This document shows, in pieces, positions 1 through 9,847 of a stretch of 64,000 bases of DNA. The notes beneath the pieces were generated by a model that was not told the origin of the DNA, ran no database searches, and saw only the letters and a list, made by a program, of their open reading frames with translations. Each line of letters starts with the position of its first letter. The stretch's first letter is position 1. Source of the DNA: Pascua guehoae (lineage: Eukaryota; Basidiomycota; Tremellomycetes; Trichosporonales; Trichosporonaceae); contig BCJX01000023.1 in the NCBI GenBank assembly GCA_001600415.1, positions 170,256 through 234,255 on the forward strand, in the 5' to 3' direction. The position numbers and the translations under genes are program-made.

Positions 1-534
1 GGGAGGGGGAAGGAGGGCAGAGGGGGGAGGTTGTGAGGGGCCCTGCGTTGGAGGGAAGGGAGGGTGATGAGAGGTGGGGGAGGAAAGGGGAGTGGAGCAT
101 AACCAGGACGATGATGCTTGAAGGAGTGCAGTCGGGTTGGGGACTGCTCTCGCAGGCAGCTCGAGCCCAGTGGTCCACGCGCCTGGCGAATGGAGGGGCC
201 AGATCTCAGGTCTTGGCACAGCATCGCAACGCGACCGAGAAGGGTATCCTTGGCCCAGTGACGCTGAAGCGACGAGGAACGGGACAAGGAAGAGCACATC
301 GAGGTGGGGATGCCGGGTGCACAACCGCGGCACCCAGTAAATGGGAGCGGGGCAAGCGGAGCAGCTCGAGAGGGCCTCCCCCGCGGCCACACACCCATGC
401 TACACCGCGAGGAAAAAACATCACTGCCAGAACACGAGCAACGCCTCTGCGCGACCGTCCCAACAACACGACACGACACGACGCAACACCATGACAGGGG
501 AACACAACGAGCAGAGGCACAAAACGCGACGCAC
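1..534. other. No exon recognised; probably sideroflexin intron or downstream sequence
   Basis: Several overlapping open frames cross this GC-rich stretch on both strands, but none resembles a protein family and none continues the sideroflexin reading frame. It follows the GTGCGT donor at 534, so it is at least partly intron of that gene on the minus strand. Confidence 0.4.
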
Positions 535-1812
535 CGCAACGTTCAGAGTCTGGTTTGCCCACTGCCAAAAGATGACGCTCTTGAGGCTCGGGTTTGGCAT
601 GAGCATACCCGCCTGCAGTCAGTTTGCGCCTGGTTGCCGGTCCTCACGCAGATGCTGTGGGGTTAGCGACGTGCGTCGAGTCTGGGCGAGAGTGACCATG
701 CTAGCCTAGTGCGTGGAAGGTCAAGGAGGGCCGTGTTGCGGGGAGGAACTGTCGCCCACATTGGCATTGGGGGCTGGCCATCTGCTACTGCCCGGCGCAG
801 AACCAGGCGTGTCGTCTGCTCGACTGCCTCGCGATAGCCCAGGCCTGTCATTTGCTCTACCTGGCAGCCGAGTCGGGTGTGGTCTGAGTCGGTGGCCCAT
901 ACTGGACATCGACGGCTCGCTGTTGACTCAACCTGGTCATACCCAGCTCGCCGCCTACGACCCAAGGGTCGCTCCGACTCCACCTGGCTCTCGGCTTCTC
1001 TGCTCGACCACAACCTCGCCGCCTGACACTCCCCAGCTCTTCGGTCGTACATCGCACACCTCACACACCACACACCTCACACATCTCGCCCCACGACACG
1101 ACAACTCACATCAAGTTTGTAGGCACAAATGCCGAAAAGCGGAACGGCAGGGTGACCGGCTTGCCCGTATCGGGGTGGATCGACGAGTCGACCACTGCAG
1201 AGCCGCGTCAGTTGCAAAGTACCCCACTTTTGCGCGGGCCGTAGGCCAGGCGGGGCTAGGCCACGTTCAAGCTCCACGATCCCCGCCCAACTCACACTGC
1301 TTGGCATGGTCGTACTGCTCCTTCTGGTCCTTTGTGACCCAGCACCCCTTGTGCCCCGCGTCCTTGATCATCTGGTCATAGTGCACAACGTCCTTTTGGG
1401 CCTGGGCGAGCTGCGCGCTCGACGCGAAGAGCGTGAGTGGCGAGGTCGTCGAGTAAAAGTAGGCGAGGCGGCCGCCTGGGGTTAGTGGGGGCTGGAAGTG
1501 GGGAGCGCGCTGGGGAGGTGGAGCTGGTAGGGGGAGGTGTGGAGCTGGGTAGGGGAGTTGAGGTGTGGTAGTAGTGTACCGAGGGCGAGCCTGGCCAAAG
1601 CCATCTCGGCCCAGAAGGTGGTCGACGCTGCCCGGTCCATAGTGACCGCTGCCCCAACCTCAACCCCCGTCGGCATCGGTCACCGTCCACAGTCGCCCAT
1701 TGAGCTCGATACGCACCGTACGTCGTCAGATCGTACTTTGGCTTGGCTGCAGGTCAGCATAGCCCGTGTCTCCAGACGCACAGATGTCGTACAGTCCCGC
1801 CGTGTCGGACAT
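535..1812 (-). CDS. FSF1: Sideroflexin, mitochondrial carrier (5' part; gene leaves window)
   Basis: Sideroflexins are multi-pass inner mitochondrial membrane proteins that move serine or other small metabolites. The spliced N-terminus begins MSDTAGLYDISKPKYDLTTY and continues through SPLTLFASSAQL, the family hallmark SSIHPDTGKPVTLPFRFSAF, then NLIICAGMLMPNP and FWQWANQTLNVA. Exons, in gene order: 1812-1782, 1746-1717, 1475-1296, 1194-1110, 654-648, 612-535; all phases close (411 nt, 137 codons). The fifth exon is only 7 nt. The next expected stretch (an NYxNxN-type motif) was not found down to position 1, so the remaining exons probably lie beyond the left edge. The start is the first ATG in phase with the conserved N-terminus. 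Family assignment is firm; which substrate it carries cannot be told. Confidence 0.9.
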
Positions 1813-2084
1813 GGTGCCTATGGGTATGGGTATGGGTATGCGTGAGTGGTGAGTGGTGAGCAGAGCAGTCAGTGGACCCAGCAGGGGTCAACAAAAGTCG
1901 CGAGTCAAAGGAGGCCAGGCGCCACGGACGGGCCGAGCCGAGCCAGGAAAGTGTGGGCCAAGAGCCGTGCCGTGGATAAACGTCGGTTATACCCGGGCAC
2001 CGCCAGGCACGCACCACTACCCCCTGGAGATGCATACAACTGAATGTTGATGGGTGGCCAAAGTAACGTGTCAACTCTCAATTC

Positions 2085-2146
2085 TCTGAACTCTCTCACT
2101 CTCTCCGCTGTCTCCATTCTCTCACTCTCTCAACTCGCTCAACTCT

Positions 2147-2218
<72 letters not shown>

Positions 2219-2325
2219 TCAACTCGAACGTGTCAACTCTCTCCATTCTCTCAACTCGCTCAACTCTCTCAACTCGCTCAACTCGCTCAACTCTCTCAAC
2301 TCTCAACTCGCTCAACCCAACTCTT
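2085..2325. repeat. CTCAACT heptamer minisatellite in divergent promoter
   Basis: A near-perfect tandem array of a 7-bp unit (CTCAACT, with CTCGCTCAACT variants towards the right end) occupies most of the 585 bp between the divergent sideroflexin start (1812) and the next gene start (2398). The purest part is about 2149-2220. It opens long but meaningless Ser/Leu/Asn-rich frames. Confidence 0.9.
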
Positions 2326-2397
2326 ATCCCGGCGCGCCCCATCCCGCGACGTCCCTCAGCCGATTCATCAACTTGCACTCCCCCACCCCCCCGCGCG

Positions 2398-3361
2398 ATG
2401 GGCTCAACCCACTCCACCCCCCTCCCAGCCCCCCCCGCCCCCCCCCCCCCCCCGGCCTCGCCTCCTACTTCATCCGCCCCCCCACCCCCCGCCGAGTCCA
2501 CGACCATCCCCACAGCATCTCCGACGCCGCAGCCATCCAGGCCATACTCATCCAGCGCGGGCTGCCCCCCGACCTCGCGCAGCGGGTCTGCGACGACGCG
2601 CACGCGTGGGGCGCGTGCCGGCGCGTCAACCGCGTCCCGCTCGACGTGGACGTCCTCCGGCCCGCACCGGGGCGGAGGGGCGAGACGTGGAGCACGGGGC
2701 AGGAGGGCGAGGTGGAGATTGGGGATCGGGCGGGGGAGGTGTGGTATCTCGTCTCGGCGCCTGTGGGGTGTACTGCCGAGGGGGCGGGGGAGGGGGCGAG
2801 ACAGGGAGGGAGTGGGGATGCGGAGGATGGAGAGGACGAGGACGAGGACGAGTTCTGGGACGCAGAAGTGTACCCCGGCGCAGACCCCGAGCTGTCCCAG
2901 ATCCACTTGGGCTCCCGACCCCGCGCGAGTGCGAGCTCGGGCAGCGACGACTTGCAGGAGGATACCGCCGCCGACCGCCGGCGATGGTGGGTGCGCGCCA
3001 TCGCCGTCGAGACGAATTCGCGCGATCAGGGGTGGGCCGACCACATGGAGTATTATGGTGAGTGGGTTCGGGGGCGGTTTGTCGGTCAGGGTAGGTGCTA
3101 GGTGGGCCGAGACGTGCGGAGGGGGAGAGGACCGCGCCATGAGGTGTTGAGATGGTCGGTCGGAGGCCAGGCGAGACCGGTGGCGGGCAAGATCGTGCAG
3201 CCTTGGCAGGCGATGGGGATGAGATGTTACAAGTGGCAAGCGATGCGGGTAGGAGGTGGACAACTGCTCAGGTGGAGAAGTACAGAGGGAGACGCCCCGT
3301 GGGCGTGGTGGTTTCGAAAGATAGCCCGCAGGTGTCCGTCGGTGACAGCCTACCACCGTAG

Positions 3362-3415
<54 letters not shown>

Positions 3416-4526
3416 GCTACCCTCGGACGGCCCATCATCAACGCCCATTGCTGACCCACAGGCACGTACGAGGGATCATACTCGTGGTTTGAGCTCGGCC
3501 TGCTCCGCAACGGCAAAGAGGTCGAGGGATCCCGGTGTCATCTGCAGAATAATGTTGTTGGTGAGTCTTGGGCGTGGGTGGAGCTGGCGACGCTGCGAGC
3601 CTCAGAGGGGCCAGGTGGGGGCACGCAAGGGGAGCACGCAAAGGGCAAGCAAAGGGCACGCGGACAAAGGGCAGGCAGCGGAGGAGGCAGCGGAGGAGGC
3701 AGCGGAGGAGGCAGCGGAGGAGGCAGCGGAGGAGGCAGCGGAGGAGGCAAAGGGGGAGACAACTGGGCACGAATGGGCAGGCAAGCTGCGGGCGCGGAAG
3801 GCGCATGCAAGCACCTAGGGGGTTGCAGAGGCAAAATCCTGCGAGCTGTAGCGCGCCGTGCACTGCGCACGACTTTGAAGCTCGGCCTCGTGCCTTTCTC
3901 TTTCACATGGTAGTGCAACCTGAAACGGGCGGGGCTGTGCTCCTCTGGGTGTTTCATTGGAATGCTTGCCGTCTCTGCGTCCAGTGACCATTGGGCCGGC
4001 ACGAGCCTAGTTGTTCACATTGCACGTTGGGGTAGTAGGTGACATGCCACTTGGCCGCTTGGGCCAGGATACCATGGCAGCACACCCGGTCTACACCACA
4101 CCCTTGCATTGTTTGTTTCCGACGCGCCAAACGCCGTCTCCATCACCCATCGCTCCCATCGCTAACCGCCAGCGGGCCAGTACTACAAACCCCACGTCAA
4201 CGTGCTGCGAGACGACCACCCGCTCGTCCGCGCCGCCCGAGATGGCGACCGCATCGTGCTCTGGGTCCGTGCGCAGTATCCGGTGAGTCAGAGTTGTCCC
4301 CGTCCACTGGGTGGAGAGGTATCGAGAGCCATGCAGGGTGTCTCTGTGCAGCCCAACATTGTGACATTGTGTACAGGGTCGTGAGACTGACCACACAGGG
4401 CTGGGTGAACCGCGTCAAGTATGTTACCTGGAGCTGGGGCACTCCAGCTGCTCGTAGGGGTCTGTTCGCGCTGACCACAGGCACGCTTCGATGACCGTTT
4501 ACACGACGCCGTACCCGCCGCATTAG
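2398..4526 (+). CDS. Conserved fungal hypothetical protein, possible frameshift in poly-C run
   Basis: Five exons: 2398-3057, 3462-3560, 4173-4282, 4399-4418, 4481-4526, about 310 residues. After a proline-rich start the protein reads PPDLAQRVCDDAHAW, an acidic EDEDEDEFWDAE stretch, SRDQGWADHMEYYGTYEGSY, SWFELGL, DRIVLWVRAQYPGWVNRVKH and ends TTPYPPH. The DQGW...TYxxSYSWFE and PGWVN pattern resembles a widespread group of fungal proteins without known function (recollection, not a search). The only upstream ATG (2398) is out of frame with the conserved part; a 16-C run at 2438-2453 lies between them, so loss of two or gain of one C restores the frame. This is either a sequencing error, a real polymorphism, or a mis-chosen start. 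Intron 1 holds a 52-C run and intron 2 a 12-bp minisatellite. Confidence 0.7.
3362..3413. repeat. 52-nt poly-C run in intron 1
   Basis: Uninterrupted C on the coding strand, inside the intron 3058-3461, ending about 37 nt before the CTGAC branch site at 3451. The length shown is probably only approximate because such runs are hard to sequence. Confidence 0.95.
3672..3748. repeat. 12-bp minisatellite GGAGGAGGCAGC in intron 2
   Basis: About six copies of a 12-bp unit lie in the 612-nt intron 3561-4172 of the hypothetical gene. Because 12 is divisible by three, all frames stay open and give spurious Gly/Ser, Ala/Glu or Arg/Gln repeats. Confidence 0.9.
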
Positions 4527-7233
4527 CACCGAGACTGTGCAGGGAGAATGAAGAGTTGCGAGCAAGTGAGGCGGCTTGATGCCAGTATCAACAGGACGCC
4601 GTTTGACGTGGTCCATGTGACATCTACCATACCGCAAAGTCGAGATCGGAAACTGCTCCAAGACCGTCAAGTCCGAGACAAGGCGACCGTAATGACGCGA
4701 TGTCTCCACACCGCCACCGGGTTGTGTGTGTGCCAGCAGTGTGATCCCACGTGCTTGTTGTTTGTCCACGTTTAATCCAAGGGCTGTGCCCGTCAACGTC
4801 ATGGATTCTGCAGTCGTTCTGTTGATGTGCTTTCAAGCGCACGTTGGTTACTGTGTTTGTGGTCGCTATGTCTCAAGCGCCGAAGGCCAGTGATCAGTGA
4901 CGACGTGACGAACACAACTTGCGAATTAATCGAGACGAGGCGTGACGCCAACCCGATTGATCTAGGTTGCACAGTGGATGATGCAGCCTGACATGTTGTT
5001 GTTTCGCAGTTCAAAGAACAACCCTATGATGACGAGTGGCACGTTCGGTGGCGAGGTTTAGAAGCTCCACACAAAGGTAACACCTCGTTCCGCATCATAT
5101 CATGTGCACCTCGATGGTCCAGGCACTCTTCCCATGCTAAATCCAACCCTGCTGGCCCTGCTCCCGTGAGCAGTCCACATGTCTGTTCCGCCGGCACGAC
5201 ATGCTCTCCGTCGACCAACAGTGCCAGCCATTATTAAACCGCTCCGCCACTGGACCCTGGCAGTAATTATAGTTTGCGGTATTTGGAGCTTGCACAAAGT
5301 ACTGCGCTTGTTGAGCTTGTTCGAGTCCGAGGTCGTGACGAGCATATGCACATGTGCACTTTGCCGACGTTGATGCCGACCCCGTGATGACCAGGGCAGG
5401 AGGGTCGTGCATCTGCACCGCCTTTGACCCTCGATCTGGTCACGGTTGTCATCTTGTGACGTGCGTTATCAACCACCAGTTCCAACGCCAACGCCACTGA
5501 CTGCGAATGCAGCAACGAAGACTGTAGCAATCAGATCACACGACTGGCCATGCTGGCGAGTCTCGATCCATCCCATTGTCGCCTGTCCATCCATTCGTCC
5601 AGACTCGATTCACGACGTCATCACGCAGGTGGCAATGTACTGTAGATGTCCATATGCATCTGGCGCCAGATTCCAACCACCGCCAGCCACGTCCACTACT
5701 GCGACATGCTGCTGCCTGCCAGCTGCGACAACTGCGCACCCATTTCATGCCGTCATGATGCACGTGCCAACCCATCCAGATCTGTGCCACCCAACTGTCC
5801 AGAGCTCCAGAGCTGCAGAGGCCAAGCCGCGCGGCCGCGCCCATACGCCACGCGCCATGCGCCACTGCTCAAACTCACTCCCGTGACTTCCAATTCAATG
5901 CATGCAGCCTGCACTGTAGACCAACCAACCACAGAGCACAGATACGAGGATCCAAGATGACGGGCGAGCCCAGAGCAGACCTGCGGGTGCTTGGCGCCTT
6001 GGCGTCTGCTGGGCACTCGATGCTGGAATGCACGCGGGCTGGTGGGCAGGGGGAAGACAAGAGCCGAGGGTGCCGAGCGCCGAGTGGGCTTGGTATGCAT
6101 TTGATGCGGCATTTGTTTATCTGCCCAGTGGCCAGTAGCCAGTGGCCAGAACAGTGACCAGTAGCCAGTGACCAGTTGTCAGCTGGGCCAGCTGCTGCGT
6201 GTTGCCCCGATGGCGGACATTGGACCAGAGGGGCTATCCGTCCCGGTGCCGCTAACCTCGGTGTTGGTTGTTGTCTGGTTGTTTTTGGATTTTCTGGACC
6301 CTTTGGGAATCATTTCCACCCCCGTCGTCTGGAATCTTAATCCAGAGCACTCTATTATCTATTCCGATTTCTACCGCCTCGCCGCCTGTTTAATTTTCCC
6401 ACACTGCTACTCAGTGTTTTTCTACAACCAACACTTGTCTCTCACACCCCCGTGCCTTTTGTCGTTTGCTCCGGCCCGACCCACCCACCCGCACGACATC
6501 TCGTCCACCCCCGATTTCCATCTCGGGAGCCCAACTGCAAAACTGCGAGCTGCGAGCTGCGAGCTGCTGATATCGGCACTTGCCTGCCTACACCCGTACC
6601 TCGTACCTATCGCCTGCGCGCGGGCGCCAAGAAGAAAGGAGCATAGAGTGGCCGACGCCAAGGGCCCAACCAAGCCCAACCCAAGCCTTTTGGTTTGCCA
6701 CTGGACGATTGCCTTTGTACCCTTGGACTCCCACTTTGCCAAGAAAAGTGGCCACCCGAGCCACCCTGTCGACCCTTGTTCCCCGCGGATTGGCCCCGGC
6801 GGACCCCACACGACACCCCTTCCCGACCACCCCGGCGGACACCGGTCGGTCGGTCTAGAATTCTACCACCTTGGATCCATCCATCCATCCGCCTTGTGCC
6901 GCTTGCCGCTCACTCGCCTCGCTTGCCTGCGTTTTGATCAGCACACACCAACACACACACACACATACACACACATACACTTTCACTTTTCCCCTCTCGC
7001 CTCTGACCCTGCTCGCACTCGGTCATCACCTCGTCCATCCGTCTCGTCACCACCACAAACACTTGCACCATTGCAACATTGCTCATCTTTCTCGGACCGC
7101 CGCACCCCGCCGCCGACGCCCCACCGAGCCCACCCTTGTCTACCGAGCTCCACCTTTGCCGCTCGACCAAACGCTCCACCTCCACCTCAAACCCAACCTT
7201 CACCACCACCACCACCACCCACCACCCAACACA
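4527..7233. other. Intergenic 2.7 kb; pyrimidine-rich leader before the ubiquitin-fold gene
   Basis: No open frame here resembles a known protein or shows a closing exon chain on either strand. The part from about 6300 is rich in C and T and ends in a CA microsatellite (6948-6979) and CACCAC repeats just before the ATG at 7234, so it probably contains the promoter and 5' leader of that gene. Short degenerate CAGTGGCCAGT copies occur at 6125-6190. Confidence 0.5.
6948..6979. repeat. CA microsatellite
   Basis: An imperfect (CA)n tract with two CATACA interruptions lies in the leader region about 260 bp before the start codon of the ubiquitin-fold gene. Confidence 0.9.
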
Positions 7234-8638
7234 ATGACCACGGCCCAAGCACAAGTCCCACCAGGCTCGGCGTCGCCTGCCATCCCCGCCGACCCAGTAC
7301 CCATGGTGCGTCCACGGCCCTGCTCTCACACTGACCCCCAGGTCCATCTCAAGGTCCTCATCATCTCGGGCCAGCATCACGTCTTTAGCTTTGAACCCGA
7401 GACGACCGTCGGGCGCATGGTGCGTATTCTCCAGCCCGAGAGCGAGCGAGATCCCAAGTCCGAGAGCGAGCTGTGCGGGCCCACTGTTCCTGTGCAGTGT
7501 CAAGGACGGCCGCGTGCGATCACCCCCGACCTATTGTTAGCCGCACTCGAGGCCCGCTCCACCCGCTTCGGCTCCCCTCGCAGCCCTCGTGTAGCCCTCG
7601 CTGACAGCCCAGAAAGAGCTCGTCTGGAGCATGTGGCCCTCTGGTACGTTTTTACCTCCCCCCGTGTCCCCTCGGTTGGTCGTGTGCACCGTCTCTTGTG
7701 CGCCGTGCGCTGCGCACGGCGCTGGCTCGTGGCACAGGGCGTGCAGGGGGTGCAGTCACAGTGCATCTCAATGTGCTGTATCGTCGCAGCGATGCGATGC
7801 GATGCGGTGTAGTTTGCCCCCCATCGCATCACCCAGCACATCCGCCCGCATCACAACATCTACCTACATCGCTGCCATGCGTGTGACGCAGTCCCGTGAT
7901 GCCCATCACATCTGGATCGACGGCAAGCATTCATGACGCAGTGGCGGCCCATTGTCCACCGGCCAGCAAACAAAGCCACTGCCGCATGCGCATGTGCATG
8001 TGATGGCCGTGTGCGGCTTGGCTTGTTCCTTGTTCCACCTTGGTTCCCAAGTTCCCGATCCTCCGATCTCCCCCCGGTCGTGTCCCTCTCACCTCTTCTT
8101 GGAACGCCACTGACGCACAGAATGGACCGCGCCAGCCCAGCCCCCGGCCCCGTCGTGGCTCCGTGTTCTCTATGCCGGGCGTGTCCTGAGCGACGACTCG
8201 ACGCTGGCTGGTGAGTTTGTTTATGCCTAGTGACTCGTGATACCTCCTCGTCCGACCCAAACGCCGGCCATCGCCACCTCCATCGCCCACGTGTTTCCAG
8301 AACCATGACCTGACCCCTCACCCGTATCTGGCCATGACTAACTCGTAGCAAACAACCTCCCCGTCGCCCTCGACGGCGCCCAGCCGACCGTCATCCATCT
8401 CAGTGTCCGCTCCTTCTCGATCCGCGGTGACGACGGTGAGTAGACGTCTGCCCATCTGCCAGATCTCTCAACTATCCCTCTCCCAAACATGTTACCGGCA
8501 CGCACCAGCCCAACTGACACTACACCAGACGCCAAAAAGGGCTGTCACCGCACCAACACGCGCGCGTCTACCCACTCCGACCGCGCCCGCACAAACCAGG
8601 AGGAGAACGTTGGCGGATGTCGCTGCGTCATCATGTGA
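7234..8638 (+). CDS. Membrane-anchored ubiquitin-fold protein (UBL3/MUB family) with CaaX box
   Basis: Six exons (7234-7305, 7342-7419, 7613-7643, 8121-8210, 8349-8435, 8529-8638) splice to 155 residues with all phases closing. A ubiquitin-like beta-grasp fold is recognisable: VHLKVLIISGQHHVFSFEPE, a short helix MKELVWSMWPSEW, then LRVLYAGRVLSDDSTL, the equivalent of the LIFAGKQLEDGRTL segment of ubiquitin, and TVIHLSVR. It lacks a C-terminal Gly-Gly; instead it ends GGCRCVIM, a CaaX motif (CVIM) preceded by a second cysteine. That is the arrangement of UBL3/MUB proteins, which are prenylated, sit at the plasma membrane and bind E2 enzymes or sort proteins into vesicles. Family placement rests on the fold plus the CaaX ending; membrane anchoring is inferred. 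Confidence 0.85.
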
Positions 8639-9847
8639 TTTTGGCCATAGTCCGACGCGGAATGCCTCCGGCAGCGTCGTCGACGCCCGCCCGGCGATAC
8701 GACACTCCGTCCCGGCCGTCGAGTCGCCGTCGAGTCTTGAAAGTCTGCGGACACGGCTCGGCCTCTCCTCTCTTCTTCTCCACCCCCACGACGCACGACG
8801 GTGTTGTGAAATGGATATCCCGACCGTCCTGATCTCCCATCCCACTATCATTCCCTGCAGCTAGCTACCTAGCTACCCGCCTACGTCGCCGTCAACTCGT
8901 CCCTCGTCCCTCGTCGTCTTGGTCCCACTTGGTTCCACCTCGTCGTTCCACCTCGCCCAACCTCCAACCTCCTCGCCCAACCTCCAACCTCCAGCCTTTA
9001 AAACCTCGTCGTCCATTCGACATCCCCTCCCACACTCTACATTCCACAATCCATTCTCCACACAACCCGCCGGACATTCCGCAACCGCGTCCACGCCTCC
9101 CACCGTCGCCCCTCTCTCCCCAACCCACCAGCGGCGCTCGGCACACTCGGCACTCGGCTCCCACCTAGACACTAGGTTTCGCGGCACCCGCGTATTTTAC
9201 GTCTTCTTGACCCACCCTCCCCTCCGTACACGCCATGCCCTACACGGCCCATTGTATTCCATGTTTGTACGATACCGTCATACCCCACCCTTGTACCGTA
9301 CCACTGGGACAACAAAGTCATCGATTCCGCTCGTTTTGTCAAATGCATGCTGTGAAGAACCCCGGCTGAGCATCATCTTGCGGCTGATCATCATTTTGAT
9401 TTTTCTTATCGCGTTGGCTCGGGCCCGGTTGTGGCTAACCTGGACGAGGTTTGCGGGCTGCTTCGCCATACTTCGCCGTTCGACCCCAGCCACTCTCAGT
9501 CGAGGCCCTTGGCGACTGGTCAAGCCTACAGCGTCATGGCGTCTCCGCCTCATCGCTCAGGCTGCTTTTCACTCTTACTCCCCGTTCGCCTCGGTGACTC
9601 CACGCCACTTTCTAATCCCGCTCACTCCGCGTCCCACCCCACCGCCTCCAACCTCTGCACCCTCGACCACCTCCGCACCTCCCCCGTCGAGGCGCACTCG
9701 TGCATCGCTCTACTATCTACATATTCTACACGCGCCACCCGCCAGGCGCGAGCGGGCACGGGTACTTTTCTCGGCCTCGCATGTATCGAGGGCTTGTATA
9801 CACATTATACGTCTCATCCACCCACCATCACCGTCGCCATCACCCGC
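8639..9847. other. Convergent intergenic 1.2 kb, no gene recognised
   Basis: The space between the stops of the ubiquitin-fold gene (+) and SIR2 (-) holds C-rich frames with no family resemblance. It contains a run of TCCACCTC/CTCGCCCAACC direct repeats near 8925-8990. Probably 3' UTRs and spacer. Confidence 0.5.

Noticed and set aside
2196..3356. 386-codon minus frame over the first exon of the hypothetical gene
   Set aside because: Overlaps the heptamer repeat and the conserved plus-strand exon; composition is repeat-driven.
6168..7334. 388-codon plus frame before the ubiquitin-fold gene
   Set aside because: C/T-rich leader with microsatellites; it overlaps the real start codon in another frame.
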